Shown piece after piece: positions 24,641 through 33,534 of a stretch of DNA of 64,000 nucleotides (the first letter of the stretch is position 1; each line of letters begins with the position of its first letter). This DNA is from Desulfobulbaceae bacterium (GTDB taxonomy: Bacteria; Desulfobacterota; Desulfobulbia; Desulfobulbales; SURF-16). Both the position numbers and the translations under genes were made by a program. The notes under the pieces are model-generated. The model searched no databases. It worked only from the letters and a program-made list of their open reading frames with translations, and was not told where the DNA came from. The stretch is from contig JAHLLM010000023.1 in the NCBI GenBank assembly GCA_020444175.1, positions 1-64,000 on the forward strand, in the 5' to 3' direction.

Positions 24641-26740
24641 ATGGCAGAAAAAACAGACCGATTCGGATTAAAAGCAATACACATGGAGCCATCGAGCCTT
24701 GTTGTGGCAGTGGGTGTGGTAGGGATCCTGATGATCATGATCCTGCCCCTGCCGACACTGATCCTCGACCTGTTGCTTACGCTTGGCATTACTATGAGTC
24801 TGGTCATCCTGCTCATGGCCATGTATAACACGAACCCTCTGGATTTCTCCTCTTTCCCGTCTCTGCTGCTCCTTACGACCCTGTACAGGCTTTCACTCAA
24901 CATTGCCTCCACGCGACTCATCCTTCTTCACGGTCATGAAGGTCAAAATGCAGTTGGACGGGTCATCCAGTCTTTTGGTAATTTTGTTGTGGGAGGCAGC
25001 TTTGCCGTCGGGCTCATCATCTTTCTTATTATGGTGCTGATCAATTTCATCGTCATCACCAAAGGCTCCGGTCGTATTGCCGAAGTAGCCGCCCGTTTTA
25101 CCCTGGACGCCATGCCGGGAAAACAGATGGCCATTGATGCAGACCTCAATGCAGGACTCATAAATGAGGAACAGGCCAAAAAACGGCGTGCTGAAATCAG
25201 TCAACAATCCGAATTTTACGGCGCCATGGACGGTGCCAGTAAATTTGTCCGAGGTGAAGCCATTGCCAGTATCGTTATCATGGTCATCAATATACTTGGC
25301 GGACTTTTCATAGGAATTATCCTGCAGAACATGGGTATTGCCCAGGCTGCCGAGACGTATACCCTGCTGACCATCGGCGATGGCCTTGTCTCCCAGATAC
25401 CTTCCCTGATTATCTCCACTTCTGCCGGTATCATTGTCAGCCGTGCCGCTTCGGATGACAGCATGGGAAAGGAATTATCCAAACAATTTGCCAACCAGCC
25501 CCAGGCCCTGGGCGTCTCTTCAGGAATTATCATGCTGTTTGGCATGATTCCGGGACTGCCCCATCTGCCTTTTCTCATGCTCGGCGCTACCATGGGCGGT
25601 CTTGCCTGGCTTGCCTTTCAACATAAAGAACGGGCCAAAGAAGAAGAATACCATGAAGAGGAAACTGAAGAAGAAGGACCACCTTCCGGCTCACCGGAAA
25701 CAGTGGAGGCCCTGCTTCCCCTTGATGCGTTGGAGCTGGAAGTTGGTTATGGATTGATCCCTCTGGTTGACGAATCACAGGACGGAGACCTCCTGGAGCG
25801 CATCCGGGGCATCAGGCGCCAATTTGCCACGGACATGGGACTTATTATCCCGGCGCTGCATGTCAGAGACAATCTGCAAATTAAACCTGACGAATACGTC
25901 TTACTCCTCAAGGGTGTAGAAATTGCCCGAGGCGAACTGATGATGGGCTACTTCCTTGCCATGGATTCGGGAACGGCAAAAAGGGAAATTGACGGCATCC
26001 CCACTGAAGAACCAGCCTTCAAACTGCCGGCTTTGTGGATTACCAGCGACAAGAAAGACGAGGCTCAACTGGCCGGATATACAGTGGTCGATCCGTCAAC
26101 CGTTGTGGCGACACACCTTACTGAAGTACTTCGTTCCCACGCGGATGAACTGCTCGGACGCCAGGACGCCCAGAAGCTCCTCGACAACCTTGCCAAGACT
26201 CATCCAAAGGTGGTCGAGGAACTTGTTCCCGGGCTTCTTCCCCTGGGAGGCGTCCAGAAGGTGTTGCAAAACCTGCTTCGAGAAAGGGTATCCATCCGAG
26301 ATCTCCTCACTATCTGTGAAACCCTGGCCGACTTTGCACCAATGGGGAAAAATCCTGAGATTTTAACCGAATATGTTCGTCAGAAGCTAAGCCGATCCAT
26401 TTCCTCCGTGCTTACCGAAGACGATGGCACTTTACCTGTGCTTACTCTGGCCACCTCCATTGAGGACCTCATTCGTGAATCAGTGCAAAACACTGAACAG
26501 GGTTCTTTTTTGTCGCTTGACCCGAACATGGGACAGAAGATAGTCGAAGCAATCCAGATGGCTGTGGACAAAGTTTCCCAGGAGGGGTACCAGCCTATTC
26601 TCATCAGCACCCCTGTTATAAGACGTCATCTTCGGAAACTTATTGAGAGATTTATGCCACAAGTGGTGGTATTGTCGCATAACGAATTGACAAGCCAGGC
26701 TAAGATTCAATCATTGGGTACTATTGAAATTCAACCTTAA
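24641..26740 (+). CDS. flhA: flagellar export protein FlhA
   Basis: 699 residues: eight membrane helices in the first ~330 residues with the FHIPEP block ('FVVGGSFAVGLIIFLIMVLINFIVITKGSGRIAEVAARFTLDAMPGKQMAID'), an acidic linker (about 330-355) and the C-terminal cytoplasmic platform that binds chaperone-substrate complexes. Full family length. Confidence 0.97.
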   Translation: MAEKTDRFGLKAIHMEPSSLVVAVGVVGILMIMILPLPTLILDLLLTLGITMSLVILLMAMYNTNPLDFSSFPSLLLLTTLYRLSLNIASTRLILLHGHEGQNAVGRVIQSFGNFVVGGSFAVGLIIFLIMVLINFIVITKGSGRIAEVAARFTLDAMPGKQMAIDADLNAGLINEEQAKKRRAEISQQSEFYGAMDGASKFVRGEAIASIVIMVINILGGLFIGIILQNMGIAQAAETYTLLTIGDGLVSQIPSLIISTSAGIIVSRAASDDSMGKELSKQFANQPQALGVSSGIIMLFGMIPGLPHLPFLMLGATMGGLAWLAFQHKERAKEEEYHEEETEEEGPPSGSPETVEALLPLDALELEVGYGLIPLVDESQDGDLLERIRGIRRQFATDMGLIIPALHVRDNLQIKPDEYVLLLKGVEIARGELMMGYFLAMDSGTAKREIDGIPTEEPAFKLPALWITSDKKDEAQLAGYTVVDPSTVVATHLTEVLRSHADELLGRQDAQKLLDNLAKTHPKVVEELVPGLLPLGGVQKVLQNLLRERVSIRDLLTICETLADFAPMGKNPEILTEYVRQKLSRSISSVLTEDDGTLPVLTLATSIEDLIRESVQNTEQGSFLSLDPNMGQKIVEAIQMAVDKVSQEGYQPILISTPVIRRHLRKLIERFMPQVVVLSHNELTSQAKIQSLGTIEIQP

Positions 26741-26756
26741 AGCAATTTAAAACAAA

Positions 26757-26774
26757 TTAAGGTTGGCACCTTAA
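26757..26774. repeat. short palindrome between flhA and flhF
   Basis: TTAAGGT and ACCTTAA flank TGGC, an exact 7-bp stem in the 61-base gap. Too short and without a T-run for a terminator; may modulate mRNA stability. Confidence 0.35.
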
Positions 26775-26801
26775 CTGGAATTAAAACACGAATAAAGCAC
26801 C

Positions 26802-27962
26802 ATGCGGATTAAACGATTTGAAGCACCAGACAGTAAAACAGCCTTGGCTCTTGTAAAAAAAGAACTTGGCGACAATGCTGTCATACTCGCAAACAAGACC
26901 CTGGATGCCGGGACCCCCAACCAGCGTTATGAAGTTCTGGCAGCCATGGACTATGACATTGAAACATTGAGCGTCCCCGCTCTTTCACCGGAACAGCCGA
27001 AAAAAAGAGATAAAAAACCGGCAATTTACGGCTATGACGCCTTTCGCAAAAACCAGACGCAGACAACCGCACCAACTTCGTCGCACAGGGACGAAGACGC
27101 TATCAGCTTTGAAGCCCATGATATGCGTATGCGCTTTTCTAGCCTGCTCAGGAAAAACGGGGCCGCCCCTCCAGTTAAACAAAAAAGTGAACCTTCACAG
27201 GATGCAAAAACAAAATGTCGTTCCAGCCGGCCAAATCGAGACGAAATAGCTCGCTGGCGAGATCGGCTCATTGACAGAATTCAGGTCTGCCCTCCTGAAA
27301 TAGAACGTTCTGGACAGCCTACCATACTGGCCCTTGTAGGTCCGACAGGCGTAGGAAAAACAACGACATCGGCTAAAATTGCAGCCTGGTACAAATTACG
27401 ACGAAACTGCAGAGTGACCATGCTCTCCATGGATTGTTACCGCATCGGTGCAACCGATCAGCTTCGCACATATGCCAGGATCATGCAGCTTCCCTGCGAA
27501 GTGGCACTGCGCAGAAAAGATTTGACCAGGGCATTGCACAGACATCGGGACAGCGACCTGATCATTATTGATACGGCAGGGAAAAGCCCTTACGACACCA
27601 AGCACATTGACGAGCTTTCTCTCTGGTTTTCGTCAATAGGCCATCTGCAACCGCAACTTGTTTTAAGCGCTACGACCAAAAAAGAAGATCTGAAGGAAAT
27701 TATTGACGTTTATGCCCCTTTGGGACCCACGGGATTGATACTGACAAAGCTTGACGAAACAAGGGCCTATGCAACCCTGTGTCAGCAAGTGGCTGGAGCT
27801 GAAATACCCATTTCATACCTTGCCACCGGGCAGAAAGTTCCGGAAGATTTCATAGTCGGCTCAAAATCCTTTCTTGAAAAACTTTTCAAAAACGGCTGGT
27901 CAGCAGTTGCGGAAACTGAACACACATTATCTGCCCATTATCCTGTACCAGGGCAGCTATAG
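26802..27962 (+). CDS. flhF: flagellar SRP-like GTPase FlhF
   Basis: 386 residues: basic variable B region (1-150), then the N and G domains with P-loop 'GPTGVGKTTTSAK' (about 180), 'DTAGKSPYD' and 'TKLDE'. FlhF sets the site and number of polar flagella; the FlhG product next door stimulates its GTPase. Confidence 0.95.
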   Translation: MRIKRFEAPDSKTALALVKKELGDNAVILANKTLDAGTPNQRYEVLAAMDYDIETLSVPALSPEQPKKRDKKPAIYGYDAFRKNQTQTTAPTSSHRDEDAISFEAHDMRMRFSSLLRKNGAAPPVKQKSEPSQDAKTKCRSSRPNRDEIARWRDRLIDRIQVCPPEIERSGQPTILALVGPTGVGKTTTSAKIAAWYKLRRNCRVTMLSMDCYRIGATDQLRTYARIMQLPCEVALRRKDLTRALHRHRDSDLIIIDTAGKSPYDTKHIDELSLWFSSIGHLQPQLVLSATTKKEDLKEIIDVYAPLGPTGLILTKLDETRAYATLCQQVAGAEIPISYLATGQKVPEDFIVGSKSFLEKLFKNGWSAVAETEHTLSAHYPVPGQL

Positions 27963-28003
27963 ACCAATTACGGACAGGCAAGAGCTACCATAGCGAGCAA
28001 AAC

Positions 28004-28882
28004 ATGCATCAGGCAGACACCTTGGAAAAAATAATGAACCAGCCTCAACGGGAGCATCATTCCATGCCGGCATCACAGAAAATACCTCGGGTAATTTCCA
28101 TCACCAGCGGAAAGGGAGGGGTAGGAAAAACAAACATTTCGGTTAACCTGGCCTACTGCCTTGCAAAGCTGGGCAAAAAAGTCGTTATCCTGGACGCGGA
28201 CCTCAATCTGGCTAATGTTGACGTGCTGCTCGGAATTACGCCGCAATATAATCTACAGCATGTTTTTCTGGGCGAAAAAAGCTTAAACGACATCATGGTA
28301 AAAGGCCCCGGGGGTATTTCCATACTGCCGGCCAGCTCGGGAGTCCTTGAGATGGCGGACCTGACGGAACAGCAGAAACTCTACTTTCTTTCTGAAATGT
28401 CTGAACTTGGGGAACAGATCGACATCCTTCTCATCGACACGGCGGCAGGCATCAATAAAAACGTTATTTACTTTACCCTGGTTGCCCAGGAACGGGTCAT
28501 TGTCCTCAGCCCTGAACCCACCTCCCTTACCGATGCCTATGCAATGATCAAGGTGCTTTCCAACCGTCACGATGTTAAGAAATTTCGTATTCTCATTAAC
28601 TCGGCGCACTCCGAGAAAGAAGCCCTCGCTGTTTTCCGCCAGCTGACACTTGTGGCGGATCGTTTTCTTGAGACACTCTCCCTCGATTACCTGGGATATA
28701 TTCCATTTGACGCAAAGCTGCCGCAGGCAGTGCGCTCGCAGCGCCTGGTGACCGAACTTTTCCCAAAATCGAACATCACCCTCATGTTCAAAAAACTGGG
28801 CAGACAGATGGCCGAAGAGGATATATTGCCACAAAGTGATGGAAATATTAATTTTTTCTGGAAAGGTCTGTTCAATATATAA
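28004..28882 (+). CDS. flhG: flagellar number regulator FlhG (MinD-like ATPase)
   Basis: 292 residues: deviant Walker A 'SGKGGVGKTN' and switch 'DTAAG'. I keep the earliest start (28004) because it alone retains the N-terminal 'HQADTLEKIM' segment, equivalent to the DQAXXLR motif through which FlhG activates FlhF; later ATGs at 28034 and 28064 have ribosome sites but would remove it. C-terminal helix probably binds membrane. Confidence 0.94.
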   Translation: MHQADTLEKIMNQPQREHHSMPASQKIPRVISITSGKGGVGKTNISVNLAYCLAKLGKKVVILDADLNLANVDVLLGITPQYNLQHVFLGEKSLNDIMVKGPGGISILPASSGVLEMADLTEQQKLYFLSEMSELGEQIDILLIDTAAGINKNVIYFTLVAQERVIVLSPEPTSLTDAYAMIKVLSNRHDVKKFRILINSAHSEKEALAVFRQLTLVADRFLETLSLDYLGYIPFDAKLPQAVRSQRLVTELFPKSNITLMFKKLGRQMAEEDILPQSDGNINFFWKGLFNI

Positions 28883-28922
28883 TATAGTAGAAAAATAATG
28901 AACCTTATGGTGGCTTAACGAG

Positions 28923-29747
28923 ATGATTTTTTCGCAGCAAGGAACCGTTTTTTCTCAAAAAATGAACAAACAGCATTCCCCCAAATTCAAGGATTACACA
29001 AAAGCGTATTTCAGCTCGTCTACTGAATTGGACCCTGAAAAACGTAATGAACTGGTCCTTACATATACACCATTGATAAAATATATTGCCAGTCGCCTGG
29101 CTAGCCGACTGCCGGCTCAGGTTTCTCTGGATGACCTTATCAGCTGCGGCATTATCGGTTTAATCGACGCCATTGACAAGTTTGACATAGACAAAAACGT
29201 ACAGTTCAAAACCTATGCAGAATTTCGCATTAAGGGCGCCATGCTTGACGAACTCCGTTCTCTTGACTGGGTTCCCCGTTCCATTCGCCGCAAAATCACT
29301 GACCTTGAGAAAACATACTCTGAGCTGGAAAAGAAACTGGGCCGACCGGCAACGGATGAAGAAGCTGCCCGCAAAATGAATTTATCGCTGCCGGAATTTC
29401 ATAAGCTCCTTGATGAAACAAAAACCGTTACTTTTCTTGACATTGAACTGCTCCGCCAACAGAGACCTGACAGTTCTCTGTCAGCCAACTTATCCGATTC
29501 CCTGAAAGACATTGACACAGACCCTTTTGCGGCCCTCAACCTTGCCCAGATCCGAGACCAGGTGGCAAAAGCAATTGATGAACTCCCCCAGAAAGAACGG
29601 CTTACCGTGTCACTGTACTACTTTAACGAATTGACCATGAAAGAGATAGGGCATATACTCGGATATACAGAATCACGCATATCCCAGATGCACAGCAAGG
29701 CTATGCTTCGCTTGCGGACTAAATTGAAAAAGGCCCTGTCAGCTTGA
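28923..29747 (+). CDS. fliA: flagellar sigma factor sigma-28
   Basis: 274 residues, sigma-70 family without region 1. Region 2 'LASRLPAQVSLDDLISCGIIGLIDAIDKFD', 'FKTYAEFRIKGAMLDELRSLDWVPRSIRR', region 3 about 130-170, region 4 'TVSLYYFNELTMKEIGHILGYTESRISQMHSKA'. Directs flagellin and chemotaxis genes; no FlgM in the window. N-terminus is about 20 residues longer than usual. Confidence 0.95.
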   Translation: MIFSQQGTVFSQKMNKQHSPKFKDYTKAYFSSSTELDPEKRNELVLTYTPLIKYIASRLASRLPAQVSLDDLISCGIIGLIDAIDKFDIDKNVQFKTYAEFRIKGAMLDELRSLDWVPRSIRRKITDLEKTYSELEKKLGRPATDEEAARKMNLSLPEFHKLLDETKTVTFLDIELLRQQRPDSSLSANLSDSLKDIDTDPFAALNLAQIRDQVAKAIDELPQKERLTVSLYYFNELTMKEIGHILGYTESRISQMHSKAMLRLRTKLKKALSA

Positions 29748-29874
29748 AATAGTTTTTTTTATTACAGCGATATACTTTACGAACCTGATAAAATCATATA
29801 TTTTTATATATGTTTTACACTTTTAATTAAAACTTACACTCATTCATGTTTCCACCAGTGGAGGGAGAAGAAAT

Positions 29875-30252
29875 ATGGCCGATACCAACATGAAAGTCCT
29901 TGTTGTGGATGACTTTGCCACCATGCGCCGAATCGTAAAAAACATTCTCGTTCAGCTCGGGTACAAAAACATTGTTGAAGCAGATGATGGCACAACGGCT
30001 GTTGATGTTCTCAAGTCCGAAAAGATAGACATGATTATTTCCGACTGGAATATGCCTAAAATGACAGGCCTGGACCTACTGAAACATGTCCGGGCTGATG
30101 CCAATCTTGCAAATATCCCTTTTATCATGGTTACCGCGGAGGCCCAGCAGGATAATATTATTCTAGCTGTAAAAGCAAAGGTGAGTCAGTATATTGTCAA
30201 GCCCTTCACCGCAGAGACCCTTGGTGAGAAAATTGACAAGGTTTTTGCTTAA
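29875..30252 (+). CDS. cheY: chemotaxis response regulator CheY
   Basis: 125-residue stand-alone receiver: acidic pocket 'VVDDF', phospho-acceptor Asp in 'IISDWNMPKMTG', Thr in 'VTAEAQQ' and Lys in 'IVKPF'. GGAGGGAG upstream of the ATG. Expected to bind FliM; a CheZ-like phosphatase is at 45.7 kb. Confidence 0.95.
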   Translation: MADTNMKVLVVDDFATMRRIVKNILVQLGYKNIVEADDGTTAVDVLKSEKIDMIISDWNMPKMTGLDLLKHVRADANLANIPFIMVTAEAQQDNIILAVKAKVSQYIVKPFTAETLGEKIDKVFA

Positions 30253-30338
30253 CAAAATTACTGATAAGGAATAACACCTTTACATTAATTTTTTGAGCAA
30301 AAATCTTTTACCCCCCGGGTTCAATCCTGCCTCACATC

Positions 30339-30365
30339 AACACCCCTTAACGGGGTGTTTGTTTT
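30339..30365 (+). terminator. intrinsic terminator after cheY
   Basis: AACACCCC pairs with GGGGTGTT around five bases, followed by a T-rich run. Ends the flagellar transcription unit. Confidence 0.8.
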
Positions 30366-30372
30366 GGAAAGC

Positions 30373-30418
30373 AAAATATCAAACAGATCAGTTTTGATAT
30401 TTTATTCCACTTTAGTGG
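30373..30418 (+). repeat. two further hairpins after the cheY terminator
   Basis: AAAATATCAAA pairs with TTTGATATTTT (30373-30403) and CCACT pairs with AGTGG (30407-30418). The rest of the gap 30253-30650 holds the leader of the FliL-like gene, a degenerate repeat and no gene. Confidence 0.5.
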
Positions 30419-30535
30419 GTTAGGGTAAAAAACATTAATTCGCCGCCGACACGTGTTCAACTTGCCCCTATTAAGTTGGCCGATGTTCTGCTTCAGTTTT
30501 TTTTTACGAGACCAACAAAATTCAGGAATTGTCCC

Positions 30536-30650
30536 TAAGAATCTAACCTTGCAGAGCGAGATAAGATTCTTTATTCATGGGAACACATACAACTCCTAAC
30601 AACTTACCCCCAGGAAGGGTGAATATTAGACCAAGCAGGTAAGAATCTAA
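30536..30650 (+). promoter_or_regulatory. possible switching leader of the FliL-like gene
   Basis: AAGAATCTAA occurs at 30536-30545 and again at 30641-30650, directly before the ATG. Between them AAGATTCTT (30562-30570) can pair with either copy, so two exclusive folds are possible, one hiding the translation start. A weak -24/-12 match (TGGCCGATGTTCTGCT, 30476-30491) lies upstream. Confidence 0.35.
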
Positions 30651-31541
30651 ATGGCTGCAGACTCTGATTCCCAAGACCCTCTTGATTTTGAATTACCCGA
30701 AGGACTTGATGACGACTTGGGAGGGGATTGGGAGTCTGCCTTTCAGGCGGAAGACTTTATGCTTTCACCTGATGAGGAGCCTGAAGATTTCTTCATCAAA
30801 GAAGAAGGGCTGGCTGAAGACATGGATCTGGCCTCTCTGTTGGACGCGGAGGATACGCGCTCTAAAGAGGCAGAGGATTCGTCCTCATCGGAAGGCATTG
30901 CCTCAGCAGAGGGTGAGTCCAAGAAAGGCTTTGAACCCCTCCCCTTTTTCCGACCGATTGCTTCTTTTTTTTCACAGCTTAAAACATGGTTTACCCAGCG
31001 GCCGCCTTATCAAAAAATTATTCTTTCCGCACTCCCGCTTGTCGTTATCATAGTCTCATCAGCCACTCTTTTTTTCCGTTCCACAAGTGAAGATCTCGCC
31101 GGCAGACAGTCTGCCCAGGAAACCTCACCTCAACTTCCTGCTGAGCAAGAAGCCCTGACAGACAAGAAAGAAATGGCTACAGACATCCAGATTCCAGCAC
31201 CTGTTCCGCGGGCACCTCTCACAAAACTTCGAAAAAAATGGGCTCTTCCCGCTTTCATCATCTCCGTTCCAAATGGAAAAACCCAGGAAGACCTGATTAT
31301 CAGAGTAGATATCACCCTGATACTTAGACTTGACCCGGGTCAACCCATCCCAGAGCACAAACGTGTTTTTCTCCGTGATGCGATCTATCAGTTCTACACG
31401 AATCGTCCAGTGGAAGAATTGGAGCGCTACCCCCTGGCCCGAGGGGAAATGATCCGCAAACTCAATTCATGGCTCGATAAACAGTGGCCCCAAAACTCCA
31501 TATCCACCATTATGTTTAACCGCTATCAACTCATCAAGTAA
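30651..31541 (+). CDS. FliL-like single-pass membrane protein with long acidic N-terminus
   Basis: 296 residues: disordered acidic cytoplasmic region (1-95), one membrane helix (about 122-142), a Pro/Gln linker and a C-terminal domain (about 200-296) whose order of elements follows FliL: 'ISVPNG', a strand with alternating hydrophobics, 'RVFLRDAIYQFYTNRPVEELERYPLARGEMIRKLN' and a final aromatic strand. I infer a divergent second FliL. The ribosome site is weak (AGG), consistent with leader control. It ends the flagellar block. It might instead belong to another stator or envelope complex. Confidence 0.7.
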   Translation: MAADSDSQDPLDFELPEGLDDDLGGDWESAFQAEDFMLSPDEEPEDFFIKEEGLAEDMDLASLLDAEDTRSKEAEDSSSSEGIASAEGESKKGFEPLPFFRPIASFFSQLKTWFTQRPPYQKIILSALPLVVIIVSSATLFFRSTSEDLAGRQSAQETSPQLPAEQEALTDKKEMATDIQIPAPVPRAPLTKLRKKWALPAFIISVPNGKTQEDLIIRVDITLILRLDPGQPIPEHKRVFLRDAIYQFYTNRPVEELERYPLARGEMIRKLNSWLDKQWPQNSISTIMFNRYQLIK

Positions 31542-31675
31542 CCCTCTCCTCAAAATAACTTTTTTGTAAATAATTTCCCGCGTTATGACATTTTTGTAAC
31601 ATAGCCCCAGTCATTTTCATTCTCCCCCCAAAATACCGCAAAAAAAACAACAGGTTAGAAAAACCATTTCAACCT

Positions 31676-31691
31676 CGGCATGCAGCTTGCA
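31676..31691 (+). promoter_or_regulatory. sigma-54 promoter of amtB
   Basis: CGGCATGCAGCTTGCA, GG and GC ten bases apart. Start predicted near 31702, about 170 bases before amtB. Typical of NtrC/RpoN nitrogen control. Upstream at about 31588 lies ACATTTTTGTAA, also found upstream of glnN. No gene in 31542-31871. Confidence 0.7.
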
Positions 31692-31871
31692 GAATGCCTC
31701 ACCATCCTTGTCACACTTAAAAAAAATCTTACCGGTTTTGTTTATGCCATGGCGCACGTCGTTGCCGGACATCACATGAACATAACTTGTTGATATTTTG
31801 CCTGCAGAAGCTCGGCCTTGTGCCCTTTTGCAACTTTATCAACTGTGCTTTACATCAAAAAAGGGGGAAAA

Positions 31872-33098
31872 ATGATTTCAGGAGCTGACACAGCATTTAT
31901 TCTCGTCTCGGCGGCACTTGTCTTGCTGATGACACCGGGACTTGCACTTTTTTACGCCGGGATGGTACGCGGCAAAAATGTTCTGGGCACTATCTTACAA
32001 TCATTCATCATGATTTCAGTTATCAGCATTGAATGGGTTTATATAGGCTACAGCATGGCTTTTGGCCCCGATGTTGGCGGCGTGATTGGCGATTTGTCAT
32101 TTTTTGCGCTGAGGGGGGTATCCAGTGCCCCAAGCCCTGACTACGCCACAACAATCCCCCAAACGGTCTTCATGATCTACCAATGCATGTTTGCCATTAT
32201 TACTCCGGCCCTGATCACCGGCTCATTTGCTGAAAGGATGCGCTTTGGACCCTTTCTTTTCTTCAGCCTCGCCTGGACCATCCTCGTTTACAACCCTGTC
32301 TGCCATTGGATCTGGGGAAGCGGCGGCTGGCTGGGAGCCAAAGGCGTTCTTGATTTTGCCGGCGGACTTGTTGTCCACCTGACCTCCGGCATGGCAGCCC
32401 TGGCTTCAGTCTTTGTCCTCGGTCCACGCAGGGGCCTTGGCAGAGAAAGCTTTATACCCCACAACCTCCCCATGACACTCCTGGGAACCGGACTTCTCTG
32501 GTTTGGCTGGTTTGGGTTCAACGGGGGCAGCGCCCTGGCAGCAGACGGCATTGCGGCAACAGCCTTTGTAGCCACCCACCTTGCAGGCATGGCGGGCATG
32601 GCTATGTGGACTCTGGTCGAATGGCTGCACAGAAAACAACCAACAACACTTGGAGCTGCATCAGGAGCTATTGCCGGCCTTGCAACAGTCACACCTGCCG
32701 CTGGATTTATCACTGCAAATTCAGCCATCATCATTGGACTTATTGCAGGATTTTGCTGCTATATTGCCGTTTCATTCAAAAACAGAATCGGCTTTGACGA
32801 CAGCCTTGACGTTGTCGGTATTCATGGGCTTGGAGGAATTATAGGTACTCTGTGCCTTGGCCTTTTTGCCTCTAAAGCTGTCAATCCAGGTGGAGCCGAC
32901 GGCCTTTTCGCCGGAAACCCTTCTTTTCTCGCTACTCAATTTTTTGGCGTTGTTGTTGTCGGAGCCTACGCATTTATAGTAAGTTTTATTTTACTTAAAA
33001 TTACCGATATAGCCTCAGGAGGACTCAGGCTTAAAGAGGAAGACGAAGTGCTTGGTCTTGACCAGAGCGCCCACAGTGAAACCGCTTATACAATGTAG
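31872..33098 (+). CDS. amtB: ammonium transporter AmtB
   Basis: 408 residues, eleven membrane helices, with 'DTAFILVSAALVLLMTPGLALFYAGMVRGKN' at the start, 'HWIWGSGGWL', 'GGLVVHLTSGMAALA' and the twin-histidine region ('VGIHGLGG'). Conducts ammonia/ammonium and is gated by PII. ATG 31872 has AAGGGGG upstream; a longer frame from 31818 has no support. No cleavable signal is seen. Confidence 0.97.
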   Translation: MISGADTAFILVSAALVLLMTPGLALFYAGMVRGKNVLGTILQSFIMISVISIEWVYIGYSMAFGPDVGGVIGDLSFFALRGVSSAPSPDYATTIPQTVFMIYQCMFAIITPALITGSFAERMRFGPFLFFSLAWTILVYNPVCHWIWGSGGWLGAKGVLDFAGGLVVHLTSGMAALASVFVLGPRRGLGRESFIPHNLPMTLLGTGLLWFGWFGFNGGSALAADGIAATAFVATHLAGMAGMAMWTLVEWLHRKQPTTLGAASGAIAGLATVTPAAGFITANSAIIIGLIAGFCCYIAVSFKNRIGFDDSLDVVGIHGLGGIIGTLCLGLFASKAVNPGGADGLFAGNPSFLATQFFGVVVVGAYAFIVSFILLKITDIASGGLRLKEEDEVLGLDQSAHSETAYTM

Positions 33099-33137
33099 TG
33101 AAAAAATTTGTTTTCAGTTTTACGATGAAAGCTTTAA

Positions 33138-33533
<396 letters not shown>

Positions 33534-33534
33534 T

